A stretch of 64,000 nt of DNA from Bradyrhizobium guangdongense. Its GTDB lineage: Bacteria; Pseudomonadota; Alphaproteobacteria; Rhizobiales; Xanthobacteraceae. Position numbers and translations under genes: made by a program. The stretch spans positions 682,001 to 746,000 of the forward strand of contig NZ_CP030052.1 in NCBI RefSeq assembly GCF_004114975.1. Direction: 5' to 3'. This document shows, in pieces, positions 34,984 to 44,007 of this stretch (position 1 is the stretch's first letter; every line of letters starts with the position of its first letter). The notes under the pieces are model-generated. The model was not told where the DNA came from, searched no databases, and saw nothing but the letters and a program-made list of their open reading frames with translations.

Positions 34984-35982
34984 GTGGATGCATTCGTTTT
35001 TCTGAAGGGATTGCCAGCCGTTCTCGGCATCGTGGGCTTCTTCGTCTATCTCTGGGCCGGCCAGTACCGCATCGGCGGTGACCTCATGAAGGGCGTCGTC
35101 GATAAGCTGCGCGCCGCTCCAAATGTCGACATCAAGGATTACGCATCGCTCACGCCGACGCGCATCGGTCAATTGATCGAACGGGACACGGCCGTCCGCA
35201 GTGTGGTGAACGATCAGGACGTGAAACTGATCCGCCTCATCGTCATTCTCCATAACGTCTTGACCTTGATAGTGCTTCTAGTCTGCGCCGCACTCGTCGG
35301 CCTCGGCATTTGGCTCATCGCAAGGCCTGAGCCCCTGTCAATCGTGGCCAGACCGCCCGTTGCCGCACGTGCGAACGCCGACCTCGCGCTGACCGTTCTC
35401 GATCTGGTGAAGGTCGAATGGGATGCGAAGGGGCTGACCGAAAGCGTCAGCGTTTTCCTAGAGAACGTCGACACGAATGCGAGAACGAGCAAGAAGGCGG
35501 TATTGGCGGACGTCCGGAGCGTGACTTTCAGTGCCGACGATCTCCACGACGTCGCGAGCAACCGGAATTATCGCGGTAAGAACCGGGTACGCACGGTCAT
35601 CGAATGGAGTGGACAAACCGTACATTCGGACATCGCGGATATCCTCGTTGGAATCAAATACAGGCTGATGGTCGGTGGGAAGCTGATCACTCCGCAGGGA
35701 AGCCGGTCGATAAATACTCTTTTGGCTACAATCGACGACAGTACGGAGCAGATGCCACGAGAATATTGCTTTTCGGTCGACTTCGCCGGCTGGAGCCACT
35801 CGAACTCGGCCTTAGTGGCTCCCCTCAAAGCCTGCAACTCCAAGGCGGAGGTGAACCTGCCCTTCCTTCAGCAGGTCGAATGGGGCCGCCCACCCGGCCT
35901 TGTTCTCAACGATCCTCTGGCCGACAGACCTATTGCTCGGCTGTGCATTGCCGCGCCGCAGCATTCCGGCAACAATTGCTGA
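34984..35982 (+). CDS. Membrane protein of unknown function, with a large extracytoplasmic or cytoplasmic domain
   Basis: The 332-residue protein has an N-terminal helix (FLKGLPAVLGIVGFFVYLW) and a second helix near 92-112 (NVLTLIVLLVCAALVGLGIW). About 210 further residues look beta-rich and unlike any family I know. It is first in a plus-strand set of three genes, leading to an M48 protease. The position before a radical SAM/peptide locus suggests it belongs to the same unit, but this is inferred from proximity only. Confidence 0.65.
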   Translation: MDAFVFLKGLPAVLGIVGFFVYLWAGQYRIGGDLMKGVVDKLRAAPNVDIKDYASLTPTRIGQLIERDTAVRSVVNDQDVKLIRLIVILHNVLTLIVLLVCAALVGLGIWLIARPEPLSIVARPPVAARANADLALTVLDLVKVEWDAKGLTESVSVFLENVDTNARTSKKAVLADVRSVTFSADDLHDVASNRNYRGKNRVRTVIEWSGQTVHSDIADILVGIKYRLMVGGKLITPQGSRSINTLLATIDDSTEQMPREYCFSVDFAGWSHSNSALVAPLKACNSKAEVNLPFLQQVEWGRPPGLVLNDPLADRPIARLCIAAPQHSGNNC

Positions 35983-36032
35983 CGGACCATGTCGATGGCG
36001 GCACCTGCACTGCCTTTCCTTGGAGAGAGATC

Positions 36033-36464
36033 ATGACGGAAGTGAATAGTGAAAACCTCAAGAAATGGGCCCTTGCTATCGTCGCCGAGGTCGAGCCTGA
36101 CGACACGTTCGTCGTGGAAGACGGCTTCGATGCGCTGGTGGAAGAATGGCATCGCGCGGACGCACAGGATGAGGGCCGCTTCATCGGCGGGGCCGAAGTC
36201 GCGACTTTCGCCGCCATGGTCGCTCCGTTTCTTCTGGCGTTCTTCGGGGACGTCGCCAAGGACGTCGTGAAGGACAGAGTAAAGACGGCCATAGGGTCCC
36301 TGCTCGATCGGGTGCTGGATCGTCGTGCCAGGAAGGACGACGTGGAGAAGCTTCGCAAGGAAGTGTCGTCGGCGATCAATAAGAGCCGCTTCTCCGCGGC
36401 CGAGAAGGCTAAACTCGAGGCCGGTTTCGCCAAGCTGTTTGCCAAGGTTGGCCCGAAGAAATGA
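36033..36464 (+). CDS. Small protein with hydrophobic central segment
   Basis: The 143-residue protein begins at ATG 36033, ten bases after GGAGAG. It has a charged N-terminus, a hydrophobic stretch near 55-75 (FAAMVAPFLLAFFGDVAK) that could insert in a membrane, and a coiled C-terminus (KLRKEVSSAINKSRFSAAEK). No family is recognised. It overlaps the M48 gene by four bases (ATGA), so the two are translationally coupled. Confidence 0.65.
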   Translation: MTEVNSENLKKWALAIVAEVEPDDTFVVEDGFDALVEEWHRADAQDEGRFIGGAEVATFAAMVAPFLLAFFGDVAKDVVKDRVKTAIGSLLDRVLDRRARKDDVEKLRKEVSSAINKSRFSAAEKAKLEAGFAKLFAKVGPKK

Positions 36465-38179
36465 AGGGGACCCATCCCAGGAGTTTGCTGCGCCGCCTCG
36501 GCATTTCCGACGGCCCCGCCGCGGCGGCGATCATCATCTCGGTTTGTCTGCAGTATCTTTTTCTCGCAAAATTATGGGAGGGCTACCCGATACGGTACAT
36601 GGGCGACGTCATCCATCAGAACGTCGTGCTTTCGATGATCGGCCTGACCGTGCTTGGCGCGATCGTCATCGCAGCTGCATCGCTGTACCGATGGCGAAAC
36701 GGAACGAATGCCGCGTCGAAACTAGAACGACTTGCCGTGAACCCGTCCTTCGATCCCATCCGATCAACGCTGGAGCAGATCGCGGCACGTTCGACCCTGC
36801 GTTCGCAGCCTCGCCTCCTGTACACTCCGAAGAACGGTGACGCGTTGGAAGCCAGAGAACGCGTGACGCCGTCCGGCGATGCGGTCGTCGTCGGTCTCAA
36901 TCAGCGTGCTAGACAACGCGATCAACCACGTGCCTTCGAAGCCATGATTGGGCATGAAGTATCGCACCTCGAACTTGGCGAAACCTGGCTTGAAATTTGG
37001 GCAAGACGCGGCATCCTCCTGCATTTTCGAACGCTCGGCTGGGCGGTCGCGATATTCTGCCTGGTGCTCGGTTTCATCGATCGCAGAGGCATCGGCAGCC
37101 ATCCCCCTTTCGGAGGCTTCATTCCGGTCTTCGATGGCGCTATCTTTGCCGGCCTGTCCTCCCAGTTCGCGGTTCTGATCCTCTCGAGCGCGATCGTTTT
37201 CGTCTATTCATACTTCTTCGTCGTTCGCCGCGAGCACATCCACGATTTCCGCGGCTCCCAACTTGCCGGAACGGACGCCTTGGCCGACGTCTTCGCCGCC
37301 CAGCAGCCGCCGGCGTTCCGGCCGTTCGACGCCTTCAAAGATTTCTTCAATCTGCATCCTGATCCGGCCGCACGAACCCGCGTGATCAGAAATCGTGACC
37401 TGATCCTGATTTCGGTGATCCTGTATCCGTTGGTCATGTCGGGCTTGCAGCCGTTGACATTGTTGCTGACGGCGGGCTGGCGCGACTTTTTCGGCGTGGC
37501 GAGAGAGGCTTGGAATTTCGGCCTGACTGTCGCCTCCGGCCTCTTCCTGTATGCCGTTCTGCGCGCTGATCTTGCAAGGTTGGGTTTGGGTCTGCTTTTG
37601 GACCCACGTCGGTACGCCCTGTTCGTTCCGATCTACGCTCTGGTCGCGGGTCTAGCCACACAGATCCCGCGCATCGTGCTGGAAGTCCTATACGGCTGGC
37701 GTCATGAATTTTCGCTCGACCAGATCGCCGATCGGATTTGGAGCGGAACGCTGATCGGGGGTGCTCGCATCGCGCTCATGACGGCCGCCATCCTCGGCCT
37801 GCTCGCCTTCCTGAACGGCGTCCGCATCGCCGCAACCGGCGAAACAAGGCCGGGCAAATGGAGCGCTATAGGTGACGCGGTTGCCGCCATTCTGGTGGTC
37901 GGAGCGTTCACCATCGCAAGCCTATCGAGCCTTCAGTTCGCTATCGGCGTGCTGGCATTCTGCGCGCCTCTGATCTTCGCTTATGCAATATTGTTTGCAT
38001 TAGTTTGTCGATGTCTGGACTGCGGTCGCAGGCGCACTTCTGCTCTGCGGCTGTCGACGCGATGCAGTTGCGGGAGGGACCATTTGTCTCTGCCAAAGCT
38101 TTGGACTCGACATCCATTCGAGGTCCAGCTGTCGGTACCGAACCAGGTGGACATCAAGGGTCGAGAGAAGCCGGCCTAA
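36461..38179 (+). CDS. M48-like membrane metalloprotease
   Basis: The 572-residue protein contains EAMIGHEVSHLELGETW near residue 165, the HExxH zinc site of M48 peptidases, and about nine membrane segments both before and after it. The C-terminal 45 residues include CLDCGRRRTS and TRCSCGRDHLSL, a possible zinc ribbon. M48 enzymes such as HtpX cut membrane or exported proteins. Its gene runs tail to tail with the radical SAM gene, overlapping by 26 bases. It could release or destroy the peptide encoded at 39.6-39.8 kb, but this is not demonstrated. Confidence 0.75.
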   Translation: MKGTHPRSLLRRLGISDGPAAAAIIISVCLQYLFLAKLWEGYPIRYMGDVIHQNVVLSMIGLTVLGAIVIAAASLYRWRNGTNAASKLERLAVNPSFDPIRSTLEQIAARSTLRSQPRLLYTPKNGDALEARERVTPSGDAVVVGLNQRARQRDQPRAFEAMIGHEVSHLELGETWLEIWARRGILLHFRTLGWAVAIFCLVLGFIDRRGIGSHPPFGGFIPVFDGAIFAGLSSQFAVLILSSAIVFVYSYFFVVRREHIHDFRGSQLAGTDALADVFAAQQPPAFRPFDAFKDFFNLHPDPAARTRVIRNRDLILISVILYPLVMSGLQPLTLLLTAGWRDFFGVAREAWNFGLTVASGLFLYAVLRADLARLGLGLLLDPRRYALFVPIYALVAGLATQIPRIVLEVLYGWRHEFSLDQIADRIWSGTLIGGARIALMTAAILGLLAFLNGVRIAATGETRPGKWSAIGDAVAAILVVGAFTIASLSSLQFAIGVLAFCAPLIFAYAILFALVCRCLDCGRRRTSALRLSTRCSCGRDHLSLPKLWTRHPFEVQLSVPNQVDIKGREKPA

Positions 38180-39584
38180 ACTGGTCGGACTCGGCGAATG
38201 TGAATTCGCTTTCCTGGAGGGCCACTCCGAATTGCCAGGCGATCTTCTGCGGCAAAGCTTTGCGCCAGTACAAGCTCTGCTCGTGCAAGGAATGCGAGTC
38301 GCCTTCCAAGTGCTTCTTCGGACAGCCGCCCCAACAGACCGGAAGGAACGAGCAGCGGCTGCAATTGGGCTGCCGCGTTGGGTCGAAGCCGGTCCACCAG
38401 GCCGCATCGCGGCCGGGCACCATGTCGCCTCCGGCACGGCGGATGGCGACGGGGCGGTCCTTCTCGCCCACTTGAAGCCCGCACCGATAGTGATTGCCGT
38501 CCGCTCCGATCACGATCGAATCGTTGGCCAGCGCTGCACAAACGGAGGTCCTTGGCAAAGGATAGAGCGAGCGGGTTGTGGTTTCGTCGAGAGTTGCTTC
38601 GTCGGGGACCATCTGCCGGGACCGTTCGCGAAGTCTCTCAAACTCTTCCTCAGAAAGCTTCGTGCGGCTAAGAAATCCGGCGCGCTCGGAAAAGTCGGAT
38701 ATCCGTGCGAGTTGAAAAACGCACGGAAACGCTCTGTCGAACCAGCCGCGGTCCTTGCAGAAGGCGATGAAGCCGTCCAAATCGCATTGGTTTCCGTGAT
38801 CGGCATTGAACCTTACGTCGACGCGTACCACCTCGAGCAATCCGTCGACCACCGCGGTCGCCTGATCGAACGAGGAGACAGACGGATCGGGCGCCCTGCC
38901 CCTTCTATATCGGCGTCTCTTGTCGTGGTTCGGTTTGAGGCCGTCAAAGGAAATCTGCACCTGCCGGAGGCGGTGTCGCCTCACGAAGCCGGCGATGTCG
39001 TCCGGCCAGCATGTCCCGTTCGAAATTACGGAAGCGGAGTAACTTACCCCGATCTCCTTGCATAACGATTGAAGCGCAGCGGACGCTGCATCGATGAAAT
39101 CGACGTTGAGGAGCGGCTCTCCGCCGTACCAGTCGACGTGAAGGCTGTCCTTACCCGACGCGACAAGGCGCTGTCGGGTCCAATCGACTATCGCCGGAAC
39201 ATCGCCTTCTGCGAGAGCATCGCGGGATCTCTCTTCGTAGCAGTAGTAGCAACCCAGGTTGCAGTCCTGCGTCGTCGTGAGGGTGATGACCATAGGCGTC
39301 CGTCCACGCGCATGCCAATAGCGCTCGCGGATCATGTCTAGCTCGTCGAATTCGTGGTCGACGAGAAAGCCCCCTCGCCGTAGTGTGGCGAGGAGCGTAC
39401 GCGGGATCGTCTTGGCGGCGACCCTCCGCGGAGGACCGCAAAGCAGCTGCGCAAGCTCGCGCGCGTCCTGGCCCGACAGCCGAACCGAAGCGCCCGTACC
39501 CGCGTTGTACAGGACGTTGTCGTCGCCTAGCGGGACGCAGAAGTTGTAGCGCGATGATCGCAGACGATGCCGCGCTGCAGTCAC
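38154..39584 (-). CDS. Radical SAM/SPASM peptide-modifying enzyme
   Basis: The 476-residue protein has the iron-sulfur motif QDCNLGCYYCYE (Cys108, Cys112, Cys115), a GGEPLLN motif and VQISFDG. A C-terminal SPASM region (YRCGLQVG, then NCSRCSFLPVCWGGCPKKH) binds auxiliary clusters. Such enzymes install crosslinks or other bonds in ribosomally made peptides. GTG at 39584 overlaps the stop of the upstream small gene (GTGA), a typical precursor-then-maturase order; a start at 39632 is less likely. The N-terminal domain (residues 20-80) may bind a leader peptide. Confidence 0.88.
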   Translation of the reverse strand: MTAARHRLRSSRYNFCVPLGDDNVLYNAGTGASVRLSGQDARELAQLLCGPPRRVAAKTIPRTLLATLRRGGFLVDHEFDELDMIRERYWHARGRTPMVITLTTTQDCNLGCYYCYEERSRDALAEGDVPAIVDWTRQRLVASGKDSLHVDWYGGEPLLNVDFIDAASAALQSLCKEIGVSYSASVISNGTCWPDDIAGFVRRHRLRQVQISFDGLKPNHDKRRRYRRGRAPDPSVSSFDQATAVVDGLLEVVRVDVRFNADHGNQCDLDGFIAFCKDRGWFDRAFPCVFQLARISDFSERAGFLSRTKLSEEEFERLRERSRQMVPDEATLDETTTRSLYPLPRTSVCAALANDSIVIGADGNHYRCGLQVGEKDRPVAIRRAGGDMVPGRDAAWWTGFDPTRQPNCSRCSFLPVCWGGCPKKHLEGDSHSLHEQSLYWRKALPQKIAWQFGVALQESEFTFAESDQFRPASLDP

Positions 39585-39787
39585 TTGTCGATATCGACGA
39601 TGGCGAGGCAGATATTCGTGCCGTACCCGCAAAGCCGAGCACCGACGCGACCGGCCTTCTTCAGATCCGGAGTGATAGTTTCGACCTGAACGACGTGCAG
39701 CTTGCCGGGTCGGACCTTCAACTTTACGTCCTTGTCGTCGGAGACGATCAAGCTCACCTTCGGCTTCTTGGTCGGCTTTCGCGCCAT
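39581..39787 (-). CDS. 68-residue candidate precursor peptide with CGYGTNIC core
   Basis: The peptide starts at ATG 39787 behind a strong GGGAGGAAG site. Its N-terminal two thirds are Lys/Val/Asp-rich (KVSLIVSDDKDVKLKVRPG), leader-like, and the C-terminal end carries ARLCGYGTNICLAIVDIDK with Cys53 and Cys60. The stop overlaps the GTG of the radical SAM gene by two bases. A small Cys-containing peptide coupled to a SPASM enzyme is the hallmark of RiPP precursor loci. I do not recognise its family. A TTGACG-like box lies upstream near 39843-39848 (complement). Confidence 0.6.
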   Translation of the reverse strand: MARKPTKKPKVSLIVSDDKDVKLKVRPGKLHVVQVETITPDLKKAGRVGARLCGYGTNICLAIVDIDK

Positions 39788-40081
39788 GGCTTCCTCCCGC
39801 CCCGTTTCCGTGAACAACCTATGGTCGCACATTCTTCGCAATCGTCAAGTGCAGCCTTTTGCCCGTCCGAACTTAGGAATCCCTGACGGCGGCGTGCGCC
39901 TGGCATCGAAGCCGTATCGAGGCTAAGCGTCCAGCGAACTCGTTTTCAATCGCTCCACCGGGTTTCGCCGATGATGTGGGTACCCGACTTCGCGACGGCC
40001 GCCGACGGCAGGCACGTCGGCAAGTCCATCGGCAGGGTTGTAGCCGGTGGAGGACCGATTGAGACTTTGGTCAGGTGGCGT

Positions 40082-41113
40082 TCAAGGTCGCTTCGGCTGC
40101 TTTAATCTTGCCGAGGATATCCTCGAAAGAAGGGATCCTCCGAAGATCATGCCGGCCATCTTCTGGTAGTCCGCCTTCAAAGGTTCGAGCATGCCGTCGA
40201 CCGGTACGATACCGAACGTTCCGGGAGTCGCCTGGTCGAGATCGAGAGGCTTCCGGTTGAAGTAGAGGCGGGCATGGCGAACGCAGCTTTCCGCGAGCTC
40301 CAGATCTTTAAGTGCGGCTTCGCCGTGTTCGGAGGTCAGAAGCCGGAATATGTCGTAGTAATGGCGCGACAATCGCTGCCCGTCCTTGTAGAGCTCCCCT
40401 CTGTTCTGGAACCAGTGTCGCTGTCCGTGTAGGATGATGATCTTGTCCCAGAACGTCCTCTCGGGCTTGATCGTCAGCACGTTTGGCACGGTGAGGTCCA
40501 GGCCGTCGGTGTCGGTGGCAGAATATGGACTGATCGTTTTCGTCTCATGCGGATCGAGCGCCGACTTAGCGCCGGATTCGATCTTCACGACGCGTCGGAC
40601 GTACCGCTCGTCGGAATCCGCGAATGCGCTTGGATAGTGGAAGAGCAGGGATTGAGCGTCGGGGTCGTCCGGATCGGGCTCGATCTTGAACGTCAGTCCT
40701 TCGAGCTCACCAGCGGCGAAGTTCGTCAGCGCGTTCTGGAATTCGCCGTTAATGAAACTGCTGCACCGCTCCTTTATTTCGTCAAGCTTTCGCTTGCGTT
40801 CGTTCGATCCCATCGCGCGGAGATCGTCATCTGACGGGAAGTTTTCGCCGGGCAGGTCGTCGCGGAATACGGTGATGTCGATGTCTTCCGAGAACCGCTG
40901 GATCAGATCGAAGGCCTTCGAGAGTGACGTGCCGCCCTTGAAAAGCAGACGCTGCTCGATGCCCGCCTTGTTGTAGAGCGCGTCGAGGATCCAACAGACC
41001 CAAAAGTCCTTTTCGATGTTCTCCGGGGGGCACGAGAGACGCTGTCCGGTTTGTTGGAACAGTCCCCGCCGGTCTTCAGCGCTTGCTCGAATGATCTGCG
41101 GCAGGTCGGTCAT
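40082..41113 (-). CDS. abiEii: AbiEii-type nucleotidyltransferase toxin
   Basis: The 343-residue protein is an AbiEii/AbiGii toxin (type IV toxin-antitoxin). The nucleotidyltransferase signature is LLFKGGTSLSKAF (Gly60-Ser63) and RFSEDIDITV (Glu76, Asp77, Asp79). AbiEii toxins use NTPs to modify RNA and block growth in phage infection. The last 20 residues (SLLSRISSARLKQPKRP) look out of frame: one base over reads FEDILGKIKAAEATLNAT and stops at 40071, a natural helical end. So the C-terminus may be frameshifted. It lies nine bases after the antitoxin gene. Confidence 0.85.
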   Translation of the reverse strand: MTDLPQIIRASAEDRRGLFQQTGQRLSCPPENIEKDFWVCWILDALYNKAGIEQRLLFKGGTSLSKAFDLIQRFSEDIDITVFRDDLPGENFPSDDDLRAMGSNERKRKLDEIKERCSSFINGEFQNALTNFAAGELEGLTFKIEPDPDDPDAQSLLFHYPSAFADSDERYVRRVVKIESGAKSALDPHETKTISPYSATDTDGLDLTVPNVLTIKPERTFWDKIIILHGQRHWFQNRGELYKDGQRLSRHYYDIFRLLTSEHGEAALKDLELAESCVRHARLYFNRKPLDLDQATPGTFGIVPVDGMLEPLKADYQKMAGMIFGGSLLSRISSARLKQPKRP

Positions 41114-41122
41114 GATCGCATC

Positions 41123-41791
41123 TCATTGGCCGCGGATCGGCGGGAGCGGATCTGGCGCCGTTGCGTCGGACTTGAGGATATCTTTTACGATAGGAACGAG
41201 CCAGTCGGGGAGATCACCCAAGTGGTCCTGCAAATCCTTTCGCATGCGGTGCCCGTCGTCGCCGTCGTTCAGGATGGACTTGAGGCGCTTTGCGATCTTG
41301 TCGCCATCCGAAGGAAGAACGTCGCGCAGCCAAATCAGAGCTTGCACCAACTGCGCGGCCGGGCGGTCAGCCCACAGAAGTCGACTTGGCGCGACTTTCT
41401 TGAAGTCGATGACCATTTGGTCGAGTTGGATCGGCTTCACGCGGGCGTCCGTCCACACGACCACCTTCGCCGGGACGGCGTTGGTAAGTCCCAAGTTGTT
41501 GGCGGCGGTTATTCCGTCGACCAGTACTTTGGCGCCGTCCCGTCTCGCGACCGCCTGAATCACCGACTTGTAGTCCGGTGGCGAAATCTTCTTCGTCAGT
41601 TGGTTGGTGCGAGCAAGATCGTAGAGACCTTGGTCGATGCGCCTGATGCGGTTGTCACTCCGGAGGCGGTGGAGGGCGACGTCGACAGCCGATCGAGTGC
41701 CGGTGTCCGCAAAATCGCGTGCGGTCCATACCTTGCTCGGCTGAGGGTCATGGCTCATCCGATCGTATATCTGGTTCGCTGTGCTAGCCAT
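41123..41791 (-). CDS. abiEi: AbiEi-type antitoxin and repressor
   Basis: The 222-residue protein has an N-terminal winged-helix region (WTARDFADTGTRSAVDVALH, RIDQGLYDL) and a C-terminal domain of the AbiEi/DUF6088 type. AbiEi antitoxins do not bind the toxin stably but repress the operon by binding two inverted repeats. AAGGGA precedes the ATG by eight bases. Two matching inverted repeats occur upstream at 41804-41834 and 41847-41873. It is immediately followed by the toxin gene. Confidence 0.85.
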   Translation of the reverse strand: MASTANQIYDRMSHDPQPSKVWTARDFADTGTRSAVDVALHRLRSDNRIRRIDQGLYDLARTNQLTKKISPPDYKSVIQAVARRDGAKVLVDGITAANNLGLTNAVPAKVVVWTDARVKPIQLDQMVIDFKKVAPSRLLWADRPAAQLVQALIWLRDVLPSDGDKIAKRLKSILNDGDDGHRMRKDLQDHLGDLPDWLVPIVKDILKSDATAPDPLPPIRGQ

Positions 41792-41803
41792 TTTACGGTT
41801 CCC

Positions 41804-41834
41804 TTGTAAGAAATTTGCGCCTTAAATCTTACAA
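41804..41834. promoter_or_regulatory. AbiE operator, proximal inverted repeat
   Basis: TTGTAAGA at 41804-41811 pairs with TCTTACAA ending at 41834, and additional A/T bases inside also match. It overlaps the spacer and -10 region of the abiEi promoter, whose -35 candidate TTGACT is at 41835-41840 (complement). Confidence 0.65.
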
Positions 41835-41846
41835 AGTCAAGACCGC

Positions 41847-41873
41847 GTAAGAAATATGACTCATATTCCTTAC
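41847..41873. promoter_or_regulatory. AbiE operator, distal 27-bp palindrome
   Basis: GTAAGAAATATGA and TCATATTCCTTAC are arranged around one central C and pair at 12 of 13 positions. The outer GTAAGAAA element is the same as in the proximal repeat. The -35 box sits between the two repeats, so AbiEi binding to both would shut the promoter. Confidence 0.7.
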
Positions 41874-42044
41874 GGCCGTCTAATTTCGGCGCCGGAACAT
41901 ATCGGAGCAGCGAAGCACCACGCGATGGGCCTCTTCCAGGAGCCATCGCGAGATTTCCGGCTGTTTCGGCGTCTTTGCCCAGTCAGATTACGTAAAATAG
42001 AGGATTCCCTCGGGTTGGTTTGGAAAAGTGCTAATTTACTTAGT

Positions 42045-42209
42045 ATGGCTGAGCAAAAGGACAGAAAGCTAAACAAGCTCGAAAGGACTCTCCCTCAGGG
42101 GCTTCTGGTCGATGCTGCCTGGATGGAACGACAGGGTTATTCCACCAGCCTGCGCAGCCAATTGGCGCTTGATCCTGTTTTGTTCTCATCTAGAATATAT
42201 TCCCAATAG
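42045..42209 (+). pseudogene. N-terminal fragment of a second AbiEi-like antitoxin
   Basis: The frame starts at ATG 42045 with MAEQKDRKLNKLERTLPQGL, then VDAAWMERQGYSTSLRSQ, matching the N-terminal winged helix common to AbiEi-family regulators. After residue 36 the similarity ends (LALDPVLFSS) and the frame stops. It is on the opposite strand to the complete AbiE pair and probably a remnant of another copy. Confidence 0.55.
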
Positions 42210-42377
42210 AACGGCTCGCCCTGAGGCGTGGCCTTACGTCGACATGTCGTGATGCCTTCCGTGGAAAATCCCCCGGCCAGGTCGATATCGGCGACGCGGA
42301 TGTGGACATCGAGAGCGGCGACATCGCAATCGCGCGCGGATGGTGTTCAATCCTGCTCTACGATGACGGGGGAATTC

Positions 42378-43691
42378 ATGAGTTTCAAAGTAACCGCAGC
42401 CGGCGCTTCACACGAACCTACCCTGCATTGTCCCAACTGCAATCACGAGATCCGGTTGACGGAATCATTGGCCGCTCCCCTCCTCGCTGAAATTCGTCAG
42501 CGCTTTCAACAGCAGCTGGCCAGCAAAGATGCAGAGATGGAGCGTAAGACCGAGGCACTGCGGCTGGAACGCGAGCAGGTCGCTAAGGACCGCGAGCAAA
42601 TCGAGGACCACGTTGCGAAACGATTGATCGCCGAACGTGCCCAGCTGGTCGCGGCCGAAAGCAAGAAGGCGCGAGAGGCGGCCGCGGCCGAGCTGCAGGC
42701 GAAGGAAGCGGAAGCCGCGGAGCTGCGAGCCAACCTGCTTACCAACAACGCAAAGCTTGCCGAGGCCCAAAAGCAGCAAGCCGAACTGATGCGACAGCAG
42801 CGCGCACTCGAGGGGGAAAAGCGCGAGCTCGACCTGACAATAGAGAAGCGCGTGCAGGCCTCAATCAGCGAAATCCAGATCAAGGCCAGGCAGGAAGCCG
42901 ACGAGGCTGCGCGCTTACGCGTTGCAGAGAAGGACCAGACTATCGAGTCGATGTCTCGAACGATCGAGGAGCTCAAGCGCAAGGCCGAGCAGGGATCACA
43001 GCAATCCCAAGGGGAAGTACTCGAGCTCGAGCTCGAAGAGCTTCTGCGCGGACGTTTTCCGACCGATTCGATTGAGCCGGTTGGAAAAGGTGAGCTTGGG
43101 GCGGACGTTATTCAACAGATAAATGGCGCCATTGGCAAACCTGCCGGCATCATCCTTTGGGAAACCAAGCGAACCAAGGCATGGAGTGACGGATGGCTTG
43201 CCAAACTGCGTGACGACCAGCGTCGTTCCGCCGCCGACGTCGCTCTGATCATCTCTCATGCGCTGCCGAAGCACGTCGAGCAATTTGACCTAGTCGACGG
43301 CGTATGGGTGGCCCATCCGCGTTGCGCATTGCCGGTCGCCGTGGCGCTGCGCCAGGGGCTGATCGACGTAAGCGGATCGCGCCTCGTTCAGCAGGGTCAG
43401 CAGACCAAGATGGAGCAGGTTTATCACTACCTGACCGGCACGAAGTTTCGGCAGCGGGTAGAAGCTGTGGTTGAGAAATTCAACGATATGCGCGACGACC
43501 TGGACAAGGAACGCAAGTTCATGGGCCGGCAATGGGCCAAGCGCGAAACTCAGATCCTCGCCGTGGTGGAGTCGACCGTTGGCATGGTGGGCGATTTGCA
43601 GGCGATCGCCGGCAAAGCCATGCCAGAGATTCCGAGCCTGGATATGCCACTGCTTGAGAGCCACGCCGCTCCTGAACGAAAGGTGGGATGA
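42378..43691 (+). CDS. DUF2130 (RmuC-like, PD-(D/E)XK) protein with long coiled coil
   Basis: The 437-residue protein starts at ATG 42378 nine bases after GGGGG. A short zinc motif CPNCNHEI (near 16-23) is followed by 200 residues of Glu/Lys/Gln-rich coiled coil. The DUF2130 domain from about 215 includes ELLRGRFPTDSIEPVGKGEL and WETKRTKAWSDGW with a possible nuclease site (Asp/Glu, E-x-K). DUF2130 proteins often occur in defence islands but their role is unclear. No neighbour is coupled to it. Confidence 0.8.
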   Translation: MSFKVTAAGASHEPTLHCPNCNHEIRLTESLAAPLLAEIRQRFQQQLASKDAEMERKTEALRLEREQVAKDREQIEDHVAKRLIAERAQLVAAESKKAREAAAAELQAKEAEAAELRANLLTNNAKLAEAQKQQAELMRQQRALEGEKRELDLTIEKRVQASISEIQIKARQEADEAARLRVAEKDQTIESMSRTIEELKRKAEQGSQQSQGEVLELELEELLRGRFPTDSIEPVGKGELGADVIQQINGAIGKPAGIILWETKRTKAWSDGWLAKLRDDQRRSAADVALIISHALPKHVEQFDLVDGVWVAHPRCALPVAVALRQGLIDVSGSRLVQQGQQTKMEQVYHYLTGTKFRQRVEAVVEKFNDMRDDLDKERKFMGRQWAKRETQILAVVESTVGMVGDLQAIAGKAMPEIPSLDMPLLESHAAPERKVG

Positions 43692-44007
43692 TGGCGGAAG
43701 CTGATGGCGAGCTCGAGTCGGAGAGCATACCTCGCTCCCGCCGCCTCCACCCGAGCCGGCGGACGGGATCGACTGAAGCTGGAGGCGTGAGGGAGCCAGG
43801 ATAGCGGCACTCCTCGTCAGATCTCGTCTCCTCACCGGTTCAAGCGATTAGTCGAGGAAGCTAATCTCGATGCCCTTCATCCCCTCGCCGCTTCGCTGCT
43901 TACCTTTTTCACTTTGACTACCTGCCCGCCTTGCAACCTCTGATTATGTTGCTTTAAGACTTACTAGCGGGGACTCAGGTCGGTCCTGCAACTCGTCGCG
44001 AGGGTCC
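43692..44007. other. Intergenic region before the SIR2-HerA genes
   Basis: No gene seen. The right end carries GAGGG near the SIR2 start codon. Confidence 0.45.

Noticed and set aside
38232..39065. A 277-residue plus-strand frame
   Set aside because: Lies opposite the radical SAM gene, whose motifs are clear.
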